DNA from: CAYWKU01 sp964459325 | GTDB taxonomy: Bacteria; RBG-13-61-14; CAYWKU01 | DNA length: 46,315 nt | Assembly: GCA_964459325.1 (NCBI GenBank) | Contig: CAYWKU010000027.1 | Coordinates: 1-46,315 of the forward strand | Reading direction: 5' to 3' | In this document: in pieces, positions 38,507 to 46,315 of the stretch | Layout: the number at the start of each line of letters is the position of its first letter | Position numbering within the stretch: the stretch's first letter is position 1 | The notes under the pieces: generated by a model | The model's database searches: none | What the model saw: only the letters and a program-made list of their open reading frames with translations | What the model was told of the DNA's origin: nothing | Position numbers and translations under genes: made by a program

Positions 38507-40965
38507 ATGCCTAAAAGAATACTGCTGGCGGATGACAGCATAACCATCCAGAAGGTGGTGAGAATCACCTTGGCCGACGGGGACTTCGAGCTTACCACAG
38601 TTGATAACGGGGATGACGCCATGGTTACTGCCAGGGAAATGGGCCCCGACCTCATACTGGCGGATGTGGTAATGCCCGGCAAGAACGGATACGAGGTGTG
38701 CGAGGAAGTCAAGCGCGATCCGCAGTTGATGAATACGCCCGTTCTACTGCTGGCCGGTAACTTCGAAGCCTTCGACGAAATTAAGAGCGCCCAGATAGGC
38801 GCCGACGGCCACATTACCAAGCCCTTCGACACTCAGGGCTTCCTGGACAAGGTAAACGAGCTGCTGGAAAAGGGAGCCAGGCAGGAGGTCGCAAGACCCT
38901 CGGAGGCACAGGAAGCTGAGCCCTCCGCTCAGCAGCAACCGCAACCACCGGAACCTCCGCAGCAATCGCAACCGCCCCAACCACCTCAACCCGAGGCCGC
39001 TCCACCGCCTCCACAGCAGCCGCAACCACCGAAACCTCCGCAGCAACCTCAGCCGCCGGAACCTCCGCAGCAACCGCAACCGCCCCAACCACCTCAACCC
39101 GAGGCCGCTCCNNNNNNNNNNNNNNNNNNNNNNNNNNNNNNNNNNNNNNNNNNNNNNNNNNNNNNNNNNNNNNNNNNNNNNNNNNNNNNNNNNNNNNNNN
39201 NNNNNNNNNNNCGGAACCTCCGCAGCAACCGCAACCGCCCCAACCACCTCAACCCGAGGCCGCTCCACCGCCTCCACAGCAGCCGCAACCACCGAAACCT
39301 CCGCAGCAACCTCAGCCGCCGGAACCTCCGCAGCAACCGCAACCGCCCCAACCACCTCAACCCGAGGCCGCTCCGCCGCCTCCCCCGCAAGCTCCACAAG
39401 AAGTACCGCCCGAGCCGGCTCAACCCGATTTCGGGCCACCACCGCCTCCTCAGCCCGAACCGCCGTCCTTCGAGCAGCCCGAGCCACAACCTCCTTCACC
39501 GGGGGAAGCGCCGCCCGAGCCGCCTTCATTCGAGCAGCCCGAACCGCCATCGCCGGACTTGTTCGCGCCACCGCCGCCGCCTTCCGAGCCTTCTGCCCCA
39601 CCCCCACCGCCGCCGGAAAGCCAGGGCGCCGGGGAAGCGGACCAGCAGTTGCCGGAAGCAGATATTTTCGGAGAGCCTACCCCACCGCCCCAGCCACCGC
39701 AGGAGGCGGAGCAGGCATGGTGGGAACAGGCTCCCTCCACCGAAAAACAACCTCCCGAGGAAGAAGCCGCCGAGCCTCCGCCTTCGGCGCCACCCTTTGA
39801 GCCTTCCACTCCGTCGGATGAGATAAGCTTTGACCAGTACTCTACATCCGAGGAAGAAGCGGCATGGGGGCAAGCGCCCGAGCCGCCCGACGAAGGACCG
39901 GCATGGGAGCCGACTCCCCAGGAGCCGGAAGAAGCGCCGGAAGAGCCGAAAATGGCGGAACCGTGGGAGATAGCTGCCGACCTCGGCCCGCCCGAAAGCC
40001 CCCCCGAGGGTTCCGTGGAAATGGAGGAAGCCCCGCAAGAGGCCGCGCCCGTTGAGCCCACTTCCATGGCGGAAGAAGAAGCGCCCGAGCTGATTTCGCA
40101 GGGGCCGATGGCCGAAGAGCCGCCTCCCGAATTTGCGCAGCCCGAAAGCGCCGAACCCTCCCCGTTTGAAGAAACCAGGGCCGAAGAGCCGACTGCACAA
40201 CCTTCCGAGCAGCCGCCTTCGGCGCCGGAGCCTTCCATATTTGAGGCCCAGCCCGAGGCCGAAACAGGCCCGGCGGGACAAGAGCAAGTATTTGAAACCC
40301 CGTCGGAGGCCGAGCCTTCTCCTTTCGAGGCGCCTTCTGCGCCGGAACCGGAAGGCCCGTCGCCGTTCGAGGCGCCTTCCTACGAGCCGCCGGCGGCCGA
40401 TTTCCAGGCGCCGGAAGCACCCCAGCGGCCGGAGGGGCCGCCGGAGGTGAGCATGCCGGAGCAGACTCAGCCTTCGGCCTTTGAGCAGCCCCCCGAGGCT
40501 CCCCAACCTCCGCCGGAAGCCACTCCCGAGCAGCCTTCGCCCTTCGAGGCTCCGCCGGAGACCGGGCAGCAGCCGAGTCCGTTTGAAGAGCCGCCCGAAG
40601 CGGCTCCCGAAGCGGAGGAGCCGGTGTTTGAGGCCGGGGCGGAAGCTGTGGAGGAAACCGGAGAGGCTGAAGAAGCCGAAGCCGTTTCGGAACCGGAGGC
40701 CGAAGCCGCGCAACCTGTGGAAGAAGCCCCGGCGGAACAAGAGGCGCCGGTTCAACCTCAAATTTCCGAAGCCGTCAGGGAGCAGGTCCGAGAGGCCGGG
40801 GACGAGATTGCAAAAGCCGCCGGTTTGAGTACCATCCCTGACGAGTTGCTGGAGCTTATCATTGACAAGGTGGAAAAAATCGCCTGGGAAGTCATTCCTC
40901 AGATTGCGGAAGCAGTGGTTACCGAAAGAATAGAAAACCTGGAGAAGGGAAAAGGTAACCAATAA
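38507..40965 (+). CDS. Response regulator with long proline-rich disordered tail (interrupted by an assembly gap)
   Basis: AGGAGGG precedes the ATG. Residues 1-125 are a receiver: Asp9-Asp10, phosphorylation Asp53 (LILADVVMP), LLLAGNFEAFDE where the switch Thr is Ala, and ITKPFDTQGF with the Lys. Next is a tail built of a 36-residue Pro/Gln unit (PPQPPQPEAAPPPP...) repeated at least four times around 100 N. After it come an acidic proline-rich section with many SPFEAP/PSPFE-type repeats and a conserved helical end, AGLSTIPDELLELIIDKVEK then IAWEVIPQIAEAVVTERIEN. This layout is common in Deltaproteobacteria, where it is usually an unassigned response regulator related to motility regulators. 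Written with 100 N, the reading frame breaks by one base; a true gap of 53 + 108k bases restores it, so I treat it as one gene. Operon with the two CheW-like genes. Confidence 0.88.
38933..39375 (+). repeat. 108-bp tandem repeat array coding for 36-residue Pro/Gln units
   Basis: The marker CCGAGGCCGC occurs at 38991 and 39099 before the gap and at 39254 and 39362 after it, each 108 bases apart. Units are virtually identical at DNA level (one T/C difference in the first), while the sequence outside the array is diverse. Confidence 0.9.
39112..39211. other. Assembly gap (100 N) inside the tandem repeat
   Basis: Exactly 100 N, a placeholder length. The bases on both sides belong to the same 108-bp unit, and its phase requires a missing length of 53 + 108k bases. 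Confidence 0.95.
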
Positions 40966-40978
40966 CAAATAACACAAA

Positions 40979-41000
40979 AGAGCCGCTACGTAAGGGCTCT
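40979..41000. other. Hairpin after the response-regulator gene
   Basis: AGAGCC-GCTACGTAAG-GGCTCT. It lacks a T-tract on the plus strand; on the minus strand it is followed by TTTTGTGTTATTT. It may mark the 5' side of the RNA at 41031-41141 or a weak terminator. Confidence 0.4.
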
Positions 41001-41030
41001 TGAAGACCCCAGTATCCCCATTATGGGTAG

Positions 41031-41141
41031 CACGCCTTGACCGCAGGGTGGCTTATGGCGGATAACAAAACCTGAGACCGGCTCTCACCTTTCGGGTGAC
41101 AGGCATATTTGCACTTAACCCCCGGGAGCGGTCAAGGTGTG
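41031..41141 (+). ncRNA. Putative structured RNA (leader or small RNA) upstream of valS
   Basis: CACGCCTTGACCGC (41031-41044) pairs with GCGGTCAAGGTGTG (41128-41141) over 14 positions including one G-U. Inside, CCTG...CAGG encloses a TCACC-TTTC-GGTGA hairpin (41084-41099 region). GGCTTAT (41050-41056) is complementary to ATAAGCC (41144-41150) just beyond the helix, allowing a pseudoknot or a switch. CCCGG...CCGGG (41149-41166) and a strong terminator (41185-41213) follow. The region is non-coding. I could not match it to 6S, SRP, tmRNA, a T-box or a known riboswitch by eye. The coordinates mark the main helix, not the transcript ends. Confidence 0.55.
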
Positions 41142-41184
41142 AAATAAGCCCGGTTTTTTGTCCGGGAATTTTGTTCAAGCATCG

Positions 41185-41213
41185 GGGGATTGAAAAATCA
41201 ATCCCCTTTCTTT
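41185..41213 (+). terminator. Strong intrinsic terminator just before valS
   Basis: Perfect 9-bp stem GGGGATTGA-AAAA-TCAATCCCC followed by TTTCTTTAT. It lies 62-90 bases before the valS start. It either ends a separate small RNA or works as an attenuator of valS. Confidence 0.8.
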
Positions 41214-41274
41214 ATATATCGGAGTGAAAATCATTCCGCCTCGAAGCTTGACCGACTCCGGAGGATGCTGCGAG

Positions 41275-43929
41275 ATGACTGAAAAAGATAAAGGCTACGA
41301 CCCGCGCCAGACCGAGAGAAAATGGTATCAGTGGTGGGAAGAAAGCGGCTTCTTCGCCCCCGACCCCGATTCGGACGCCGAGCCGTACACCATTGTAATA
41401 CCTCCGCCCAACGTAACCGGCTCGTTGCACATGGGCCACGGCCTTAACAACACTCTCCAGGACATCCTCATCCGCTACCACAGGATGACCGGCCGGAAAA
41501 CCCTGTGGGTCCCCGGTATGGACCACGCCGGTATAGCCACCCAGTACGTGGTGGAAAGGGAATTGAAAAAGGAAGGTACGTCCCGCCACGAGCTGGGCAG
41601 GGAAAAATTCCTGGAGCGCGTATGGGAATGGGTGGACAAAAACGGCGGAATGATACTGAACCAGCTCCGGAAACTGGGTTGCTCGTGCGACTGGAGCAGG
41701 CAGCGGTTTACGATGGACGACGGCCTCAGCCGCGCGGTCAGGGAAGTTTTCGTCAGGCTGTGGGAGGAAGGCCTTTTGTATCGGGGAGAAAGGCTGATTA
41801 ACTGGTGCCCGGACTGCCACACAGCCTTAAGCGACCTGGAAGTGGAGCTGCCCAAGGAGGCTCAGACCGGCAGGCTGTGGTACCTGAGATATCCTTACAA
41901 GGGAGGGAAGGGCTACGTGGAAGTGGCCACCACCCGCCCGGAGACCATGTTCGGAGACACCGCCGTGGCGGTAAACCCCGCCGATTCGCGCTACAAGCAC
42001 CTGGTGGGAAAAACCCTGGTGCTGCCGTTTATCAAGCGCGAAATACCGATTGTGGCGGACGAAGGAGTTGACCCGGAGTTCGGCACCGGCGCTCTGAAAA
42101 TAACCCCCGCCCATGACTTCGACGACTTTGAAATAGGCGAGCGGCACGAACTGGAGATGATAAGCGTCATGGACACCAACGCCGTCCTCAGCGAAAACGC
42201 CGGCCCCTTCGAGGGCCTGGACCGCTACGAGGCACGGGAGAAGGTGGTGGACGAGCTGGACAACCGCGGCCTCCTCGGGCCGGTGGACGATTATCCCATC
42301 CGAATCGGCTCCTGCTACAGGTGCAAGACCGAGATAGAGCCGATGTTGTCGAAACAGTGGTTCGTCCATACCCGCCCCCTGGCCGACAGGGCCATGAAAG
42401 CGGTGGAAGACGGGGAGACCGTTATAGTGCCCCATGTATGGGAGAAAAACTACTTTGACTGGCTCACCAACATCAGGGACTGGTGCGTAAGCAGGCAAAT
42501 CTGGTGGGGGCACAGGATACCGGCCTGGTACTGCGAGTGCGGAAACACCATCGTATCCCGGGAGGACCCCTCAGAATGCCCGGAATGCGGCAACACCGAA
42601 ATCCAGCGGGACACGGATGTGCTGGATACGTGGTTCAGCTCGGCCCTGTGGCCCTTCAGCACCCTGGGCTGGCCCGACGACAACGAAGACTTGCGCACCT
42701 TTTATCCGACAAGCTGCCTGGTCACGGCGTTCGACATCCTGTTTTTCTGGGTGGCGCGAATGATGATGATGGGCCTTCATTTCATGAACGATGTGCCTTT
42801 CAAGGAAATTTATATCCACGCTATCGTGAGGGACGAGTACGGGAAAAAAATGAGCAAGTCCAAGGGTAACGTAATTGACCCGCTGGAAGTTATCGACCGC
42901 TTCGGCGCCGATTCCTTCAGGTTTACCCTTGCGGCCTTCGCCGCCCAGGGCAGGGACATAAAGCTGAGCGAAAGCCGCATCGAAGGCTACCGTCATTTCT
43001 GCAACAAAATCTGGCAGGCCGCCAACGGGGTGGCGTTGCGCAACCTGGAGAATTTCGACTACCACGAAGCCGGTCTTCTGCCCCGTTCCACCGAAGAGAA
43101 ATGGATAATGTCCCGGCTGGGAAGGGCCGCCGAAAGGATGCGCCACAGCATTGAAAATTACGACTTCAACGAAGCCGCCAACACCGGTTATCACTTCATC
43201 TGGCTGGAGTATTGCGACTGGTTCATCGAGATGGCCAAGTCCGCCATTTACGGCCGGGATGAAAAAGCCGGCCTCTCATATAAGAGAACCCTCATAGACG
43301 TGCTCGACGGGGCGCTCAGGCTGCTGCATCCGTTGATGCCTTTCCTTACCGAGATGATATGGCAGAAGCTGCCCGTTCCCAAAAGCACGGAAAGCATAAT
43401 GACCGCACCTTACCCGTCTCCCGAGGATTACGCCATAGATGAAGAGGCCGAAAGCGAAATCGATTTGATAATCAACGTCATCAGCTCGCTGCGGAACATC
43501 AGGGGAGAAAACCGCATCAAGCCCGGCGTCCGCATTCCGGCGGTTTTGATAACGGAAAGCGAAAAAACCTGCGAGATACTGGAAGGCAGGCGCGTGCACA
43601 TCGAAACCCTGGGTAAGGTGGAGTCGCTCGACATCAGGGTGGGAGGCGCCCCTCCCGAAAAAACAGCCGCCCATACGGTCGACGGGGTGGAAATCCATGT
43701 GCCTCTGGAAGGGCTGGTGGATTTCGTCGAGGAATTCAACCGGCTGAAAAAGGAAAGCCTCAAGATAGAAAAAGACCTGGAAACCGTGCAGAAGAAACTT
43801 AACAACGACCAGTTCCTCGAAAACGCCCCGGAAGAAGTGGTGGAGAAGGAAAAAGGAAAGTACGAGGACCTTCTGGAGCGAAAACATTCCGTCCGGAAAC
43901 ACCTCCAGCGAGTGGAGCGCTACCTTTAA
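41275..43929 (+). CDS. valS: Valyl-tRNA synthetase
   Basis: 884 residues from the ATG at 41275; GGAGG lies 12 bases upstream and the family starts with KGYDPRQTERKWYQWWEESG here, so the longer frame from 41224 is not used. Class I synthetase: the HIGH-type motif is HMGH in PPPNVTGSLHMGHGLNN; the editing domain shows TTRPETMFGDTAVAVNP and GTGALKITPAHDFDDF; and GKKMSKSKGNVIDP carries KMSKS. An anticodon-binding domain follows. The C-terminal coiled coil (FVEEFNRLKKESLKIEKDLE and on) is the tRNA arm typical of bacterial ValS. A cysteine cluster CECGN...CPECGN looks like a zinc knuckle. A structured RNA and terminator lie directly upstream and may control it. Confidence 0.97.
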   Translation: MTEKDKGYDPRQTERKWYQWWEESGFFAPDPDSDAEPYTIVIPPPNVTGSLHMGHGLNNTLQDILIRYHRMTGRKTLWVPGMDHAGIATQYVVERELKKEGTSRHELGREKFLERVWEWVDKNGGMILNQLRKLGCSCDWSRQRFTMDDGLSRAVREVFVRLWEEGLLYRGERLINWCPDCHTALSDLEVELPKEAQTGRLWYLRYPYKGGKGYVEVATTRPETMFGDTAVAVNPADSRYKHLVGKTLVLPFIKREIPIVADEGVDPEFGTGALKITPAHDFDDFEIGERHELEMISVMDTNAVLSENAGPFEGLDRYEAREKVVDELDNRGLLGPVDDYPIRIGSCYRCKTEIEPMLSKQWFVHTRPLADRAMKAVEDGETVIVPHVWEKNYFDWLTNIRDWCVSRQIWWGHRIPAWYCECGNTIVSREDPSECPECGNTEIQRDTDVLDTWFSSALWPFSTLGWPDDNEDLRTFYPTSCLVTAFDILFFWVARMMMMGLHFMNDVPFKEIYIHAIVRDEYGKKMSKSKGNVIDPLEVIDRFGADSFRFTLAAFAAQGRDIKLSESRIEGYRHFCNKIWQAANGVALRNLENFDYHEAGLLPRSTEEKWIMSRLGRAAERMRHSIENYDFNEAANTGYHFIWLEYCDWFIEMAKSAIYGRDEKAGLSYKRTLIDVLDGALRLLHPLMPFLTEMIWQKLPVPKSTESIMTAPYPSPEDYAIDEEAESEIDLIINVISSLRNIRGENRIKPGVRIPAVLITESEKTCEILEGRRVHIETLGKVESLDIRVGGAPPEKTAAHTVDGVEIHVPLEGLVDFVEEFNRLKKESLKIEKDLETVQKKLNNDQFLENAPEEVVEKEKGKYEDLLERKHSVRKHLQRVERYL

Positions 43930-43938
43930 AAAACCGGG

Positions 43939-43965
43939 CGCCCGCCGGGCGTTTGCGATTTTTCA
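43939..43965 (+). terminator. Possible terminator after valS
   Basis: CGCCC-GCC-GGGCG followed by TTTGCGATTTTTC, ten bases beyond the valS stop. Short stem, broken T-tract. The remainder to 44060 shows no gene. Confidence 0.4.
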
Positions 43966-44060
43966 CCCTGAAACTTCCCTCTACGGGTCTGGAATCGACA
44001 TCAAGACCTCTCGCGAGATACGCTCGCGTAGGCCCGGAGCCTACTTATATTTGGGGAGGG

Positions 44061-45314
44061 TCAGTTAATGTTGCCGGGGGTGGGGTCCGAAAGTATCCGC
44101 ACCGCCTTTTCGCGGCGTCTGCGGAATCCGGAGGAGTTGACCACATCGGTGGTTTCCATCTCCACGCTCATGGGGTCGATGGGTTTTCCGTTCTTGTACA
44201 TTCCGTAATGCAGGTGGGGACCGGTGGATATTCCGGTCGAGCCGACGTGGCCGACGGTGTCACCCTGCTTAACGTACCGGCCCCTGTTGACGAATATTTT
44301 GCTCATGTGTGCGTACAGAGTAACTAACCGGGGAGAATGCCTTATTTTTACGGATTTGCCGTATCCGCTTATCCAGCCCGAGTGTATAACCCTTCCGTCG
44401 GCGGCGGCCATGACCGGGGTTCCGGTGGGCGCGCCGAAGTCCACACCGTAGTGGGGCCTTTTCTTCCCCAGGACGGGATGGAACCTTCTGATTGTAAATC
44501 CGGATGTTACCCGCAGAAATGGCAGGGGAGATTTGAGAAAGCTTTTCTTCAGGCTCCAGCCCTTTTTGTCGTAATATCCTCTTTTCCCCGCCCGGTTATA
44601 ATAAATCGCCCAGTGCTCCTTGCCGTCCAGAATCAAGAGGGCACTGAGGATTTTTCCCGAGTTCAGGGTGTTTCCTTCATCGTCCTGCACTTCCTCGACC
44701 CACAGCCTGAGCTCGTCGCCCGGGTGTATGTCGTTATTGAAGTCGATATCGCTTCTGAAAATTCGCGCCAGCTCAATCACCTGCCCCGCGCTGATGCCTT
44801 CTTCCACGGCACTTGCTATTAGGGAGGAGTTGCGTTCCACCTGCGAGACATAAACCCTCTGCGCCTCCCGGTGGGGGATTTCAACGATGTCGATAACCGG
44901 CTCGGTGTCTTCGAAGCGAACCTTAACGGTTTCGTATGGCCCGCACGGGAACCGGAAAGATTTCAGGCCCTCGCCTTCCCGGATTTTGCCGCTGAATTCC
45001 CATCCGGGCCTTATCCGGTCGAGGCCGCATCTTTTTTCCAGCGCGTATGCCACGTCCCGGGCCGCGACGGGAGGAGCACCGAGGTGGTTCATCGCTCCCA
45101 GGAAGGTGTCCCCGGGTTTGAATTCATACACGGCCTCTTCCACCACGGGCTTTCTCAGGAAGGGCGCTTCCAGGTCGAACGGGACCGCCCGAAAATCGGC
45201 TTCCGGCTGGGCTTCGTCGGGGTTCGGAATTTCCGTTGAAGAACCTTGAGCTGAGCTGCAGGCCGCGAGTGTCATCAGAAAGACGACAGCCATGGTACCC
45301 GTCAAAAATTTCAC
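44061..45314 (-). CDS. M23-family peptidase lipoprotein (LytM type)
   Basis: 417 residues from a GTG at 45314, which has GGGGGGC just upstream and opens a signal ending LAACSS; the ATG further upstream would put 15 odd residues before the signal. The middle part carries LysM/OapA-like modules (EFKPGDTFLGAMNHLGAPP; EEGISAGQVIELARIF and NNDIHPGDELRLWVEE). The C-terminal LytM domain has RPHYGVDFGAPTGTPVMAA, GYGKSVKIRHSPRLVTLYAH, VKQGDTVGHVGSTG and GPHLHYGMY. All zinc ligands are present (HxxxD, HLH), so it should cut peptidoglycan cross-links or peptides in the periplasm. Similar proteins take part in cell-wall remodelling and separation. A DUF3108 gene lies upstream on the same strand. Confidence 0.94.
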   Translation of the reverse strand: MKFLTGTMAVVFLMTLAACSSAQGSSTEIPNPDEAQPEADFRAVPFDLEAPFLRKPVVEEAVYEFKPGDTFLGAMNHLGAPPVAARDVAYALEKRCGLDRIRPGWEFSGKIREGEGLKSFRFPCGPYETVKVRFEDTEPVIDIVEIPHREAQRVYVSQVERNSSLIASAVEEGISAGQVIELARIFRSDIDFNNDIHPGDELRLWVEEVQDDEGNTLNSGKILSALLILDGKEHWAIYYNRAGKRGYYDKKGWSLKKSFLKSPLPFLRVTSGFTIRRFHPVLGKKRPHYGVDFGAPTGTPVMAAADGRVIHSGWISGYGKSVKIRHSPRLVTLYAHMSKIFVNRGRYVKQGDTVGHVGSTGISTGPHLHYGMYKNGKPIDPMSVEMETTDVVNSSGFRRRREKAVRILSDPTPGNIN

Positions 45315-45369
45315 AACGCCCCCCGGCAATTGAAAATTTTTACACCCGGACACACACATTTTGCAGGAA

Positions 45370-45399
45370 TGTATACTATTTTGAAAAATTTTTCAACAA
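45370..45399 (-). promoter_or_regulatory. Candidate promoter of the M23 peptidase gene
   Basis: Minus strand: TTGTTG (45399-45394), 18 bases, TATACA (45375-45370); an alternative -35 is TTGAAA (45396-45391) with 15 bases. The leader to the GTG at 45314 would be about 50 bases. Confidence 0.4.
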
Positions 45400-45434
45400 A
45401 GAAATTAAAAAAAATCCCTTGAAATCGCCTATTT

Positions 45435-46262
45435 TTAATCGATATCGGTCAATTCGCCGTATATATTGCCCACGAAAACCTTGCTTTTTACCTTTAGCAG
45501 ATACCTTTCGGGAAGGTCGGCCACCCATATCGTCACCTTGTCCACCTTCGAATCGTCATCGTCATCATCTTTTTCAATCGGCAACTTTCGGAATGACGGT
45601 TCCATGACAAAAGCCCTGAAAGTACCGGCTTCGACTTTTATCTTTTCCTTCCTTTTCACGTCAAGAAAAACACGGTAGATTTCGTCACCCTCGAACACTT
45701 CAAAAGAAACCGTTTTCCCCACCTCGAATTTAAGGCACCTGACAAGCAGTATGAGTGTAAGGGGGTCATAAGCGTCACCGCATTCAACTTCCTTCTTCTT
45801 GACTTTACCCCCATCCTTTACATTAACCACCCTGGCCTTGCAGGTTTTCGGAAAGTAGGAAATGTTGGTACGGTAGGTTTTTCCGCCTTCCTCCCGGTGT
45901 ATTTCCACTTTCACGGGCTTGAGGGTTTCGGGATGTACCAGCGCTTCCACCCGGTCTTCCATTTTCCACAACCTCTTCACCAACCCGACGGTTTCCGCAT
46001 TGGCCAGAAGCCTGATGACAGGCTTCTCTTCAAAAATCGCTTTCCGGATTTTCACGATGGCCCTCGCGGCGGGGATTCCGTTCCACCCGAACTCGTAATG
46101 AAGGGAGGCTGCGTCGGTGGCCGGGCACTTGGCTTGTGGGTGAGGGGGCGGCTCGGCGCCCGATTCGGCGCTTTTCTGCCCTTTCTCCTGAGCGAAAACA
46201 AACGCCAGTCCAACAAATGCAGAGAGCAGCACTAACAACCCCGATGAGTAAAAGCTCTTCAT
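45435..46262 (-). CDS. DUF3108 exported protein
   Basis: 275 residues. The signal peptide SSGLLVLLSAFVGLAFVFAQ is followed by a Pro/Ala linker and the DUF3108 domain: SLHYEFGWNGIPAARAIVKI, VEALVHPETLKPVKVEIHRE, YDPLTLILLVRCLKFEVGKT, EAGTFRAFVMEPSF and the end VTIWVADLPERYLLKVKSKV. The family is periplasmic, beta-rich and of unknown function; it occurs near envelope genes in many Gram-negative bacteria. An acidic run of six aspartates (EKDDDDDDSK) sits in a loop. No ribosome-binding site is visible and a good promoter lies just 10-38 bases upstream. The M23 peptidase gene follows after 120 bases with its own possible promoter. Confidence 0.9.
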   Translation of the reverse strand: MKSFYSSGLLVLLSAFVGLAFVFAQEKGQKSAESGAEPPPHPQAKCPATDAASLHYEFGWNGIPAARAIVKIRKAIFEEKPVIRLLANAETVGLVKRLWKMEDRVEALVHPETLKPVKVEIHREEGGKTYRTNISYFPKTCKARVVNVKDGGKVKKKEVECGDAYDPLTLILLVRCLKFEVGKTVSFEVFEGDEIYRVFLDVKRKEKIKVEAGTFRAFVMEPSFRKLPIEKDDDDDDSKVDKVTIWVADLPERYLLKVKSKVFVGNIYGELTDID

Positions 46263-46271
46263 GCTTATTTT

Positions 46272-46300
46272 ATGATAGCTCCGAGCGAGTTACGATTCAA
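46272..46300 (-). promoter_or_regulatory. Candidate near-leaderless promoter of the DUF3108 gene
   Basis: Minus strand: TTGAAT (46300-46295), 17 bases, TATCAT (46277-46272). Expected start about 46265, three to four bases before the ATG at 46262. Best consensus match among the promoters in the window. Confidence 0.6.
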
Positions 46301-46315
46301 TTCACCGGATATTGC

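Noticed and set aside
38507..39826. Frameshift in the response-regulator gene, with an Arg/Asn-rich second half
   Set aside because: The frame change comes from the 100-N placeholder. With a gap of 53 + 108k bases the Pro/Gln frame continues without a break.
39526..40977. 483-codon Arg/Leu-rich frame opposite the proline-rich tail
   Set aside because: Complement of a Pro/Glu-rich repeat gene; low complexity, no start signal.
41031..41213. T-box leader of valS
   Set aside because: AGGGTGG occurs at 41045-41051, but the rest of the T-box sequence is absent and it lies about 140 bases from the terminator rather than beside it.
41031..41213. 6S, SRP or tmRNA gene
   Set aside because: I could not find the SRP GGAA tetraloop region, a tmRNA acceptor end or a convincing 6S central bubble; left unassigned.
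1..46315. CRISPR arrays, tRNA or rRNA genes, prophage
   Set aside because: No regularly spaced repeats with unique spacers, no tRNA T-loop with matching stems, no phage gene was found.

Overview
The window is about 46 kb of chromosome from a draft assembly (it contains one run of exactly 100 N). Long GC-rich genes, an Omp85 barrel, a TolC/RND efflux system, several lipoprotein signals and a response regulator of the type common in Deltaproteobacteria (receiver, proline-rich linker, C-terminal segment with WEVIP) point to a Gram-negative, Deltaproteobacteria-like lineage (Desulfobacterota, Myxococcota or a nearby candidate phylum). I cannot name the organism. No tRNA, rRNA, CRISPR array, phage or plasmid gene was seen.

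Layout. 1-1855: a cysteine-rich SUMF1-fold lipoprotein inside an island of short hairpin repeats. 1856-3202: an M20 peptidase. 3810-12347 (minus): a tightly overlapping alpha-glucan/trehalose operon, treZ - GH57 - treY - malQ. 12696-16075 (plus, divergent): treT and a phospholipase D-VTT fusion overlapping by ATGA. 16076-16478: a second repeat cluster. 16479-29708 is one long minus-strand run: a tetR-tolC-adaptor-RND efflux operon, a degenerate sulfatase-like TPR lipoprotein, an acyl-CoA dehydrogenase, a one-POTRA Omp85 protein, a small coiled-coil protein, a PEBP protein with two good starts, and a DUF72 protein. 29866-30013 is a small MITE. 30205-36623 (plus): a giant calcium-repeat lipase-like lipoprotein, a PilZ protein and acetyl-CoA synthetase. 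36710-40965: a single-domain response regulator, DUF3467, two CheW-like proteins and a response regulator with a 36-residue proline/glutamine repeat that broke the assembly. 40979-41213: a structured RNA with terminator ahead of valS. 44061-46262 (minus): an M23 peptidase lipoprotein and a DUF3108 protein.

How the genes fit together. TreY and TreZ turn the reducing ends of maltodextrin or glycogen into trehalose. MalQ rebuilds chains from short leftovers, and the GH57 enzyme occupies the place where treX (debranching) often sits. TreT is a second, independent trehalose route from NDP-glucose, and its translation is probably coupled to a membrane-associated PLD-VTT protein; an osmotic or envelope-stress link is inferred. 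The CheW/response-regulator group has no CheA or receptor nearby.

Most notable. (1) Several genes without a Shine-Dalgarno have a plausible -35/-10 pair with N17 spacing ending 6-16 bases before the start codon, so this genome may use leaderless or very-short-leader mRNAs. (2) The true length of the assembly gap can be inferred as 53 + 108k bases. (3) The sulfatase-like protein has lost metal-ligand motifs. (4) The SUMF1-fold protein lacks the catalytic cysteines. (5) Families of hairpin repeats vary in stem sequence but keep their pairing. (6) An unassigned structured RNA precedes valS.
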